Shown here: positions 7,760 to 15,447 of the stretch, in pieces
Layout: each line of letters opens with the position of its first letter
Position numbering within the stretch: the first letter of the stretch is position 1
Assembly (NCBI GenBank): GCA_038749025.1
Contig: JBCDIL010000003.1
Location: 1-64,000, forward strand
Length of the DNA: 64,000 nucleotides
Direction of reading: 5' to 3'
From: JBCAXA01 sp038749025
Lineage (GTDB): Bacteria > Pseudomonadota > Gammaproteobacteria > Steroidobacterales > Woeseiaceae
The notes under the pieces: generated by a model
What the model was told of the DNA's origin: nothing
What the model saw: only the letters and a program-made list of their open reading frames with translations
Databases searched by the model: none
Position numbers and translations under genes: made by a program

Positions 7760-9862
7760 TTACAAATCTTCGGATAGCTCCTGACCGCTAACGTGGCGCA
7801 GCCACCAATCACGCGGTGAAACAGCGTGGCCGTCGGCATCGACAACTGACAGCGACGGGCAACTGCCCGCCTCGCCCGATAACGTTACGTAGTCACCGTC
7901 AAACGATTTAAACGTTGTCTCAACGGCATCGCCGTACGTGGGCGCCTGCTCTAGCAAGATCCCGACGGCGATGCGCTCGCCCATGCGCAACGAATCGTAG
8001 TAATCCGAGTAGTAGTGCACACCCGCCATGTTCCGCCCAATCGAAATATTTGCGGCCAACTTGTCGAGCTCGCCCTGTACCGTCAATGGACCCTTGGTCT
8101 TGCGGTCTTTGACGAGCTTCGTCCCATCGTGATTCGGCACATAGACGATTGGCTGTCCAGCGCCATCGACCAACGGCCGCTCCACCGTACTGTTGCAGTC
8201 GGTGAACATCTCGAAGAATGCTTTCAACATTGTGACGCAACCACCGGCGACAGTTGCATGACCGGCGCCGTAAGCGGGGTGCATCGGCGAGCCCTCCGGG
8301 AAGGCCATGGGTAGCAATAAGTTGCACTTCCTAAAGGCGGCTGCCGATGCGCAAGCATCGGGTCGACCACTGTCCTTGCATTTTACCGATCGCATCTTCG
8401 TCATAGACGACGAGTTCTGGTCGGTATTGTGACGAACGATGGCATCGCATAATTCAGCCGGAATCTCATTCAGCATATCGACGAAGTCGCCACCCGCGCA
8501 GCCGATCTTGTCGGCAGCTCCCAAGCAAGCCAAGGTTAGACGGCCGCCGAGGGTCTCAGGCCGTGCACGGCGGTGGTAGTTAAATTTCTGTCGCCGTACC
8601 GCTTTCAGACAACGTGTTGCTACTTCTGTAACTAGCGACAGGATATGCGGGCCACCAAAGGTTGCGAATGCATCCCGGCGAAGTGACGGGCTCGGCTCAG
8701 GAAACCCTTTCGACGCGGGTACGTTAAGGCGCAACATGATCAGGCAGGCATTGAGATAGGCCTCGTACAGCGCGTCGAAATGCACGTAGGTTGCGAGATC
8801 TCGCGGTGTCGTGATGAAGCGCCGTTTCGCTTCGAAATCGTCGGCGCCTTTAAAATTGGCGCCGTTCTGCACATCGAGCCACGAATTCCAACTCGTCATG
8901 TAGTCCAAGCAGTTCTTGGCCGATAGCGTTCGTTGGTCGATGACAACCGAACCGTAGGGAATGAACCCATCCACTAAATCGAAGGCGGCAGCAGTGGCCG
9001 GAAAGCTTGATGCGCCCCCACCGGGGCCAGCGAGTGATCCGGCACCGACCAACATGAACTGCGATATGTACGGGCCAGCCAGCGCTCCTTTCGTCGAACC
9101 GCGAAAGGCCGTTGCAGGCGATAGCAAACCATCGATGGATTGCGTGCGTCCGAAGCGGCGTCGGTACTCAAACCGATTGAAGCCGTTTTCGTCGACCGTG
9201 TGGGGTGTCGATGACTGGACGTGTTTACCGGAGTAAAACGGCATCTTGTTGAGCGCCTTCACCACGTGAGCAGCACTGAGTTCAGCCGTCGACTTTTTCT
9301 TGCCGTCGCAGAGTTGTTCGCCACCGCCCTCGCAGATCGTTGTAAATGGCACGTCGCGCAGTATCGCTAAGCCATACACCTCGGCCATCTCGGCGGCCAA
9401 TTCGCTGGAACCAACACGCGGCGCGGGCGCCATACCCACTGCTCCGGCATCGGGACCTTGTAATTCGTAAACATGGCCAGCGCGTGGACTTTCCCAGCCA
9501 CGCCATTCGGTTTTGTTGCGCCCGACCTTGCAGTTGAACTTGACGTTGCGATCATCGGCCGATTCAACGTGTTTTTCGAACAACGTGGGGTCCGGCGCGT
9601 TAATTGCCTCAACATAGCAGCGGTAGTCTTCGGCGTAGGCGAGCAGGCCGTTGTCGTCATGAAACAGGCCTTTGGTGAAATTGGCGGGATATTTCGGGCC
9701 GTGATCGGTTTCCTCACCGTTGGTCCGCGTTAGCGCTTGTGGATTCAGTCGCGAAATCTCGGTCGATAGATCGCGAACAGACTTTGCGATTCGAGCGCGC
9801 TCGGACCCCGCTGGATCCGGCTCGGCGAAAGGAAGTTTCCGTGGCATCGTTTTGCCTGACAT
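7760..9862 (-). CDS. Vanadium-dependent haloperoxidase
   Basis: The 700-residue protein (start ATG 9862-9860 after GGAGG with 6-nt spacing; an upstream in-frame ATG at 9883 lacks a site) belongs to the vanadate-binding acid phosphatase/haloperoxidase superfamily. All vanadate-pocket residues are seen with family spacing: K426-x7-R434 (KFNYHRRAR), H528-x6-H535 (HPAYGAGH) and R610-x5-H616 (RNMAGVH). The HPAYGAGHA and SIGRNMAGVH motifs match the algal/cyanobacterial bromoperoxidase branch rather than fungal chloroperoxidases. Such enzymes use hydrogen peroxide to oxidise bromide, iodide or chloride, producing hypohalous acid. No signal peptide is evident. Halide preference cannot be read from the sequence. 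It is monocistronic, ending at the hairpin 7713-7748. Confidence 0.9.
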   Translation of the reverse strand: MSGKTMPRKLPFAEPDPAGSERARIAKSVRDLSTEISRLNPQALTRTNGEETDHGPKYPANFTKGLFHDDNGLLAYAEDYRCYVEAINAPDPTLFEKHVESADDRNVKFNCKVGRNKTEWRGWESPRAGHVYELQGPDAGAVGMAPAPRVGSSELAAEMAEVYGLAILRDVPFTTICEGGGEQLCDGKKKSTAELSAAHVVKALNKMPFYSGKHVQSSTPHTVDENGFNRFEYRRRFGRTQSIDGLLSPATAFRGSTKGALAGPYISQFMLVGAGSLAGPGGGASSFPATAAAFDLVDGFIPYGSVVIDQRTLSAKNCLDYMTSWNSWLDVQNGANFKGADDFEAKRRFITTPRDLATYVHFDALYEAYLNACLIMLRLNVPASKGFPEPSPSLRRDAFATFGGPHILSLVTEVATRCLKAVRRQKFNYHRRARPETLGGRLTLACLGAADKIGCAGGDFVDMLNEIPAELCDAIVRHNTDQNSSSMTKMRSVKCKDSGRPDACASAAAFRKCNLLLPMAFPEGSPMHPAYGAGHATVAGGCVTMLKAFFEMFTDCNSTVERPLVDGAGQPIVYVPNHDGTKLVKDRKTKGPLTVQGELDKLAANISIGRNMAGVHYYSDYYDSLRMGERIAVGILLEQAPTYGDAVETTFKSFDGDYVTLSGEAGSCPSLSVVDADGHAVSPRDWWLRHVSGQELSEDL

Positions 9863-10017
9863 ACCTGTCCTCCATGGCATCACTGGTTATCTAAGCCTGC
9901 TGCCAATGCATAAAAGCTCACAGGCGATCGTCCTGAGTCTCGTATGTGCTGGACGCCCGGCGCTTATCTCACGGAATTTGGGAGCACCGACTTGGCCCGA
10001 TTCCAACCGTGGACGTT

Positions 10018-10080
10018 ATCGCGGCGAGACGTCGCCCTCACATCAGTAGAGACGCAGCGACGAACGACGATGTGGGAGGA
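10018..10080. repeat. REP-like repeat, copy 1
   Basis: This unit begins ATCGCGGCGAGACG, continues through CTCACATC and ends with GATGTGGGAG, the two last blocks being near-complementary and able to fold. It matches the next unit (10112-10172) over nearly its whole length. The TGTGGGAG ... CGCCGCGAT pattern is typical of extragenic REP-like elements in gammaproteobacteria. Confidence 0.7.
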
Positions 10081-10111
10081 CCGTCTCCGCCCGATCTAAT
10101 CCGCGGGGCTC

Positions 10112-10172
10112 ATCGCGGCGAGGCGCCGCTCCCACATCGATAGAAGCGCAGCGGTAAACGAAGATGTGGGAA
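10112..10172. repeat. REP-like repeat, copy 2
   Basis: Begins ATCGCGGCGAGGCGCCG, has arms TCCCACATC (10130-10138) and GATGTGGGA (10163-10171) that are exact complements around a 24-base loop, and shares the AGxGACGCAGCG-like middle with copy 1. The two copies are direct repeats about 94 bp apart. Confidence 0.72.
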
Positions 10173-10394
10173 GGCCCCAAGACGAATCGCCGGTAGGCTC
10201 ATCGCGTTCGACCCGGCCGAAGCAGTGCTTCGGCGATCCCAGGTCTCACCCCAGGCCCGATGCAGGCATCCCCAATGCGCATCCACGGCTTTGTCGCGGC
10301 GTCGGTCCAACCCATGCCGAATGGTCATAGCGCGAGACTTGCGCGGCTGCGCTGCGGTATTGTCGAGGGGTCAATGATCAGCGGAGCTCGCCTG

Positions 10395-11255
10395 ATGAGC
10401 GATCAGCCTATTCGACTTTCGCGCCGTGCTGCACTGACCGGAGCGGCCGGTATTGCGCTTTACGCGACCATGACTTCTGTCGCCCGCAGCAATGCGCAAC
10501 CGTCGTTCGTCCCGGACTTTAAAGATCCCGGCGAAGCGTTGCGCGCACATGTGAAGTTAGTTGGCAGCCTCGCGAACGCACAGGTTATCTCGTTCTACCG
10601 ACTCAACGTTTATGCCGATATGCACGACGGCAACTTCGTACCGATGTTCACAATGAATAACTTGCTTATCGACAACTGGACGCGCAAGAGCGATACCGAG
10701 TTCCAGATGCTGAAGTACGAAGCCGGTTACTTCACGGCGATGGATAGTTACGAACCGCTTGACTCGATCAAGCACTTGGTAACCGGAAAAAGCACGCCGA
10801 TCAGTAATTTCCGCCTGGGGCCCGTACCCCGAGGGTATTCAACGGACGGTTACACCGTGATGGGCTATCACCCAAATCCGCTGCCGCTTGAGGTGATTGG
10901 CGATCGCGTCTTCCTAGCGACGCAGTCCATCGAGTCGTCACCCGACTTTATGGACCCCGAAAAAATGCGCTACACCAATTCGTTTATGACGTACTCGGCC
11001 GCACTGACCGACATGCAGAACGCCGACCTCGCCTCGGCGCCCGTACACGCGCAGCTGCAAAACAAGGCCGCGTGGTTGCCGTGGATGAACATGGGCGATC
11101 ATCCCGGCGGCACCGTTGTCCGCGGATTCGGCTCAAAGGTTACCTCGCTGGACGCGCTACCGCCCGGCGTACTGGAAGGCTTTGAACAAAAGGTGCCGCA
11201 GATCCTCGATATTGAGAACTGGGGTGGGTTCGTTTCGGAACTGATTGAAGCGTAA
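10395..11255 (+). CDS. Tat-exported DUF1838 protein
   Basis: Starting at ATG 10395 (GGAG 8 nt upstream) the product is 286 residues with a twin-arginine signal (RLSRRAALTGAAGIAL, residues 7-22) and cleavage near SNAQ. The mature part has the marks of the DUF1838 family: RAHVKLVGSL near residue 45, a central beta-rich region, and a C-terminal block with W-L-P-W-M-x-M-G-x-x-P-G. The family is known only as an exported domain of unknown function in proteobacteria and others; Tat export implies folding, and perhaps cofactor loading, in the cytosol. A second divergent member lies convergent at 11306. Other upstream in-frame starts (10260, 10374) would bury the Tat signal. Confidence 0.82.
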   Translation: MSDQPIRLSRRAALTGAAGIALYATMTSVARSNAQPSFVPDFKDPGEALRAHVKLVGSLANAQVISFYRLNVYADMHDGNFVPMFTMNNLLIDNWTRKSDTEFQMLKYEAGYFTAMDSYEPLDSIKHLVTGKSTPISNFRLGPVPRGYSTDGYTVMGYHPNPLPLEVIGDRVFLATQSIESSPDFMDPEKMRYTNSFMTYSAALTDMQNADLASAPVHAQLQNKAAWLPWMNMGDHPGGTVVRGFGSKVTSLDALPPGVLEGFEQKVPQILDIENWGGFVSELIEA

Positions 11256-11262
11256 TTGATCT

Positions 11263-11291
11263 CCCCCTGGCTGCGATGCGCAGCCAGGGGG
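11263..11291. terminator. Perfect 13-bp hairpin between the two DUF1838 genes
   Basis: CCCCCTGGCTGCG and CGCAGCCAGGGGG pair exactly around a 3-base ATG loop, 7 bp after one DUF1838 stop and 14 bp before the other. There is no T-run; position supports a bidirectional terminator. Confidence 0.72.
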
Positions 11292-11305
11292 CACCATCAC
11301 AAGGC

Positions 11306-12325
11306 CTATAAGGTCGGCGCCGGCTTCTGCTCGCGTGCGTAGTTTTCAAGACTCGACAAGCTGGGCTCGACCCACTCGGTCGGCGCATCAAAATAGTCGG
11401 GGTAGTGCTTCTCGGCGTAGGCCAACACCTGCGGCGACACCATGCTCAAGTCGTCAAAGCCGCCCATCGCACCGACGTAGGTAATGTGGCCCGGTGCTTG
11501 GCCCATCAACATCCACGGGAGCCACGGTGTGATGCGGTTCCACGTACCGGTGTAGGTAACCGACGTGCGATCGGGGTCCTCTAGCTCCTCGCGACGAATA
11601 ACGTAGCGGAACATCTCCGAGACTCGGTTCATCGGGCCACTCGATTCGCGTGGCCATTTGTCGGGTTGCAACGCCGAGGGGTAGAACAAGTGAATGTCGG
11701 TCGCCAGGACGACGGTGTCCTCGCGCGTCACGTACCACGGGAACCGCAACGGGACACGCGGTTTGTCGTCGAGTTTATTGAGCCCGCCGTACGACGGACC
11801 CTTCGGATAATACTGCTCGATCAGGTGGTTGAACGGATCGTTAGCGACCGGTACGACCCGGACTGTCTCGCCGGTATATGGATTGTCATAGGTCTCCATC
11901 ACCTGACCGGTGCGCAGGTCCTTGTAGAAGACAAGCTCGCGTAAAAGCTTCTGGTACGAGCCGTCGCCGTTATCGATCAGCCTCGACGCAGAGAAACCCT
12001 CGAAGCCCATCAGCGGCTTCACTTTCTCGTTTTCACGCACGCCCAGCACGTTGCCGGAGTACCACCCGTACTTCACTTTCCCGAAGTTCATGTCCGCTTG
12101 CAGGCGGGCGAAAGCGTCGCGATTCCACGTACCACTTTTAAATTTCTCGGGCAGTGCCGCGTCGAAGCTCGGCGTTTCGTTACTCGCCATCGCCACCGAT
12201 TGCATGGAACCTGGCCCTTGGGCGCAACCGGACAAAATAGCGCCGCCGGCACCGGCGCCGGCCATCATGAAGTCGCGGCGGCCGAAACGCCGCCCAGCTC
12301 GGTTGTTGTTGATCTCGTCGGTCAT
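11306..12325 (-). CDS. Tat-dependent DUF1838 lipoprotein
   Basis: ATG 12325-12323 follows GAGGAAAACTG and gives 339 residues. The N-terminus combines a twin-arginine motif (FGRRDFMMAG, about residues 14-23) with a lipobox (LSGC near residue 34), so it should be a Tat-exported lipoprotein. The DUF1838 domain spans most of the rest: YGWYSGNVLGV, GQVMETYDNPYTGETV and WLPWMLMGQAPGH are characteristic segments. It differs from its convergent paralogue in being anchored by lipid. Function unknown; shared location with a haloperoxidase and an FAD monooxygenase makes an oxidative role conceivable but unproven. Confidence 0.83.
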   Translation of the reverse strand: MTDEINNNRAGRRFGRRDFMMAGAGAGGAILSGCAQGPGSMQSVAMASNETPSFDAALPEKFKSGTWNRDAFARLQADMNFGKVKYGWYSGNVLGVRENEKVKPLMGFEGFSASRLIDNGDGSYQKLLRELVFYKDLRTGQVMETYDNPYTGETVRVVPVANDPFNHLIEQYYPKGPSYGGLNKLDDKPRVPLRFPWYVTREDTVVLATDIHLFYPSALQPDKWPRESSGPMNRVSEMFRYVIRREELEDPDRTSVTYTGTWNRITPWLPWMLMGQAPGHITYVGAMGGFDDLSMVSPQVLAYAEKHYPDYFDAPTEWVEPSLSSLENYAREQKPAPTL

Positions 12326-12638
12326 CAGTTTTCCTCGAACGTGGTGCTGGATGGTGATTGCGATTCGTTGTTGCTCGGTAATGCTACCGCTAGTCGCGAT
12401 TATCGATGACTGAGTCGCCAAGAAGCATATGAATTGGTTATGCCTACAACGCCCCGATTGAGCGCCCGCGCGCGGCAGCGTGCCACTATCGCCCTTAGCC
12501 GGCTCTTATCGAATACTTCGAACGAGTCGCACCCAGTCTGGCGAGCAATTGTCTGACCACGGGGCTATTCCGAATGGTTATCGCTGCTCTTGCGATCTGC
12601 TTGTCGCTCTTCGAAACGCAATCCTAGAATCCTAACCG
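12326..12638. other. Divergent promoter region (about 313 bp)
   Basis: The space between the DUF1838 lipoprotein and the FAD monooxygenase contains no supported gene. A possible sigma-70 promoter for the monooxygenase is TTGTCG (12601-12606), 18 bp, TAGAAT (12625-12630), placing transcription start almost at the ATG at 12639, which would give a very short or absent leader. Confidence 0.4.
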
Positions 12639-13835
12639 ATGAACGGGAACAGCCAGACCAACACTACACATGACTGCGTCATTGTCGGCGCCGGTCTTGG
12701 TGGCCTTGCGTTCGCGTTGACTCGGGCAAGGTTCGGTCAACCATCACTGGTACTCGAATCGGCTGCCCAGTTGGGCGAAGTAGGCGCCGGCATTTCGTTG
12801 CCACCCAATGCACTAAAGATCCTGTGGCGACTTGGTCTACAAGAAGCCCTAGCGGGCGCGATCAGCGTTCCCGACCACGGTGAGATTCGCCGCGGCGACA
12901 CGGGTCGCCTGCTGGCAGAGATCCCGTTCGGTGCGCCGCTAGTCGAGCGCTACGGTGCCCCGTTCGCCCAAATCCACCGTGCCGACCTACATCGCTGCCT
13001 ACTCGACGCGGCTTTGGCGACCAATCTGGTCGATATTCGGACAAGCCACGCCGTCGCGAGCGCCGAGCCGGGCGACTCGTCCGTGACGGTGCGAACGAGC
13101 AGCGGCAACCAACTCGAGGCACGAGCGGTCATTGGCAGCGATGGCATACGCTCAACGCTTCGAGAATCACACTTCAATCAAACACCTGCGCGTTTCACGC
13201 GACATGTCGCGTGGCGCTGCCTGATCCCGATGGAGCGACTGCCAGAAACACTTCACGGGCCCCGTTCGATCGTGAACGTCATGGACCACCGGATGCTGGT
13301 GCATTATCCCGTTCGTCACGGAACACTGCTCAATTGCGCAGCGTTTGTCGGCGAAATGGATTGGTCGGTCGAGAGTTGGCACGAACCTGGCGATGTAGCC
13401 GAGCTGCATAGTTACTTCGCTGCGTTTCGCGACGATTGCCAACACGTTCTTGCCGCAATTCCGGCCGATGCTTGCCACCGTTGGGCGATCTACGACCGGG
13501 AACCGATTGTGAACTGGGCGACAGACCGAATCGCGTTGCTCGGCGACGCCGCGCATCCAATGCCTCCCTACATGGGGCAAGGTGCGGCAATGGCGATCGA
13601 AGATGCTTTCGTGCTTGCGACCGCAATGAACGCTCACGATAACCTCCGCGAGGCGTTCGCCGAGTACCAACACCACCGCACCGAACGCGCCAACACTACC
13701 TTGGAGGAGTCGCGCGCCGCGGGCCGCCGTTTTCAGGAACCTGGCGCCGATACCGACCGTTTCGATAATGACCAAGCCCTTCGATCCGAACGCATGTTCG
13801 CGTACGAACCGACATCGCCGTTGGTTTGTCACTAG
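12639..13835 (+). CDS. FAD-dependent monooxygenase, salicylate-hydroxylase type (cassette A)
   Basis: A 398-residue class A flavoprotein monooxygenase: the FAD-binding GAGLGG at residues 17-22, the DG motif (IGSDGIRS, about 168) and the GD motif G302-D303 (LLGDAAHPMPP) are in the usual order. Family members use NAD(P)H and oxygen to hydroxylate activated aromatic rings, often with decarboxylation; VGAGISLPPNALKIL is typical of the salicylate/3-hydroxybenzoate 6-hydroxylase branch. It is the first gene of a four-gene run with a methyltransferase (27 bp downstream), a small helical protein and an FAD oxidase; a paralogue sits in cassette B at 48414. The aromatic substrate is inferred, not shown. 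Confidence 0.87.
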   Translation: MNGNSQTNTTHDCVIVGAGLGGLAFALTRARFGQPSLVLESAAQLGEVGAGISLPPNALKILWRLGLQEALAGAISVPDHGEIRRGDTGRLLAEIPFGAPLVERYGAPFAQIHRADLHRCLLDAALATNLVDIRTSHAVASAEPGDSSVTVRTSSGNQLEARAVIGSDGIRSTLRESHFNQTPARFTRHVAWRCLIPMERLPETLHGPRSIVNVMDHRMLVHYPVRHGTLLNCAAFVGEMDWSVESWHEPGDVAELHSYFAAFRDDCQHVLAAIPADACHRWAIYDREPIVNWATDRIALLGDAAHPMPPYMGQGAAMAIEDAFVLATAMNAHDNLREAFAEYQHHRTERANTTLEESRAAGRRFQEPGADTDRFDNDQALRSERMFAYEPTSPLVCH

Positions 13836-13862
13836 GGGCCGGCACTAACCGCGAGAAGACCC

Positions 13863-15080
13863 ATGCTCAATACGTTCCAACAGCAGTTCCACGCCATGAT
13901 TCCGGACACGTCGCACGATGAGCGTTCGCGTCAAGAATTCGCGAAGAGCTTCAAGCAGTTCATCCAAGCCGATTTATTGCCGGGCTTATATCCCAGCTAC
14001 GCCGCCGGTTCAGCGCAGTTTGCCGAACAAAACGGCCGCCCGCCGGCCGACCGCCGCGAAGTGCGGCGTTTCATGATCGAGAAACCCGGCTTTCAAACCT
14101 ATGCATCGGCCAACCGCGTCGCTCAAGAGTTACTCTGGGAGTCGGTCGTCACGAGCATCGAACGGCAGCATTCGATGCTTAACTCGAAGGCGGCCGAGCT
14201 CTCCGCTAATGCCAACGGTAATCTACACATCGATGCCGACTTCGAAACGCCGCGTTACGTAACAGCGCTCGACATCCATTGCATGCCCGGCGGGTATGCC
14301 AACGAAGCGACACCGGATGATGTCGCGGTTGGCGCACTGTACGACCGTGGCGTTTACTTGTACGCGATGGGCTACATGGGACCAACCAACGACGACATGG
14401 GCCGGTCGGTTTGCAATTACGTGCGCCGCAAGATCCCAGCGTTTACGCCTCGCGACATTCTTGACCTAGGCTGTACAGTCGGCCATTCGACGCTGCCCTA
14501 CAAAGAGGCGTGGCCGGATGCGAACGTAACCGGAATCGACGTTGGCGCACCGGTACTGCGTTACGCCCATGCGCGAGCACAAGCGCTAGACGTTGCCGTT
14601 AATTTCGCACAACGCGACGCGACAGCGACCGGCTATGCCGACGCAAGCTTCGACCTCATCGTCAGCCATATATTGCTGCATGAGACATCGGCAAAAGCAA
14701 TGCCGCAGGTGTTCGATGAATGCTATCGCCTGCTGCGGCCGGGCGGCATCATGATCCACGCCGACCTGCCGCCGTTTGACCACAGCGACCTTTTCTCCGA
14801 GTTCATTCTGGACAATGAAACTCACTACAACAACGAACCATTCTGGGGTGCGATGCGCGATAAAGATCAAATCGCCATGGCGGTTGCTGCCGGGTTTGAT
14901 AAAGACGCGATTCACTTTGATACGGCGCCGATGGCCGTGCTTGAGTTTGCGGCGGCGAATGCCAGTGGCTACGACGATGACAACGTGGCGGAGGTCGCGG
15001 ACCGCGACTTCGAAGCAGGCGAATTCGCACCGGGTGGGGGCTGGGAAGTCCTGGTCGCGCGTAAGCAGGAGAGTCGCTAA
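13863..15080 (+). CDS. Class I methyltransferase with unusual N-terminal domain (MT1)
   Basis: The 405-residue protein has an N-terminal region of about 195 residues followed by a Rossmann SAM-binding domain: motif I D201-L-G-C-x-x-G, motif II near GIDVG, and ILLHE after motif IV. The N-terminal region contains HDExxRQxF near residue 19, PADR near 59, and D137-I-H-C-M-P-G-G-Y145, which recurs in three other methyltransferases here (27095, 45755, 62335). SAM-dependent transfer to an oxygen or carbon is the family role; the acceptor is unknown. The stop overlaps the start of the small partner gene (TAATG), indicating coupled translation. ILxHE and HxxPGGY are unlike UbiE or COMT enzymes. Confidence 0.85.
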   Translation: MLNTFQQQFHAMIPDTSHDERSRQEFAKSFKQFIQADLLPGLYPSYAAGSAQFAEQNGRPPADRREVRRFMIEKPGFQTYASANRVAQELLWESVVTSIERQHSMLNSKAAELSANANGNLHIDADFETPRYVTALDIHCMPGGYANEATPDDVAVGALYDRGVYLYAMGYMGPTNDDMGRSVCNYVRRKIPAFTPRDILDLGCTVGHSTLPYKEAWPDANVTGIDVGAPVLRYAHARAQALDVAVNFAQRDATATGYADASFDLIVSHILLHETSAKAMPQVFDECYRLLRPGGIMIHADLPPFDHSDLFSEFILDNETHYNNEPFWGAMRDKDQIAMAVAAGFDKDAIHFDTAPMAVLEFAAANASGYDDDNVAEVADRDFEAGEFAPGGGWEVLVARKQESR

Positions 15081-15445
15081 TGGCGGATGAACCAGCAGTT
15101 AATGAATCGGTCACTCGGTACGCCAAAGGCAAACGCCCTGGCTTCTACGACGACCCGGCCATCGATGAGGCGATGTCGATGATCATGGTGCTCGCGAGCG
15201 AGCTATCGGTCCTGAAAGATCGGCTCGACACCGTTGAGCGTGTGTTCGAGAACAAAGCAACGATTACGCGCGCCGATATCGAAGCTTATCAGCCTGACGA
15301 AGACGTTTTGGCCAGTCGTGAGGCAGAGCGACAGGCCTTCCTAAAACGCTTGTTTTTTGTCGCCAATAAGCGTGCCAACGAGCTCGCTGCCAACGACACA
15401 TCGGAACGCTACGCCGAGGTTCTCGAGACCACAGCGAGCGAGTAG
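15080..15445 (+). CDS. Small helical partner protein S1 of the methyltransferase module
   Basis: A 121-residue acidic, predicted all-helical protein with no domain I recognise. Residues about 36-80 hold the core shared with three other small proteins here: ELSVLKDRLDTVE, then TRADIEAYQPD, then RxxxLKRLF. Its ATG overlaps the MT1 stop and it ends 2 bp before the FAD oxidase start, so the three are translated as a unit. The heptad-like spacing of hydrophobic residues suggests a helical hairpin or coiled coil. I infer an accessory subunit that binds the methyltransferase or the adjoining flavoenzyme; there is no known precedent to cite. Confidence 0.75.
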   Translation: MADEPAVNESVTRYAKGKRPGFYDDPAIDEAMSMIMVLASELSVLKDRLDTVERVFENKATITRADIEAYQPDEDVLASREAERQAFLKRLFFVANKRANELAANDTSERYAEVLETTASE

Positions 15446-15447
15446 AC

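Larger units (their letters stand above)
9863..10394. other. Intergenic region with two REP-like repeats
   Basis: About 530 bp separate the haloperoxidase and first DUF1838 genes, which are divergent. It contains the two repeats listed below and otherwise no supported gene; a frame continuing upstream of 10395 encodes no signal-like sequence and is treated as non-coding. Confidence 0.6.

Noticed and set aside
7760..9862. PAP2-type acid phosphatase
   Set aside because: The length and the bromoperoxidase-type motifs with all six residues favour haloperoxidase.
13863..15080. UbiE/MenG-type quinone methyltransferase
   Set aside because: The long N-terminal region with HxxPGGY and the ILxHE motif do not fit, and four copies in one region do not fit quinone biosynthesis.
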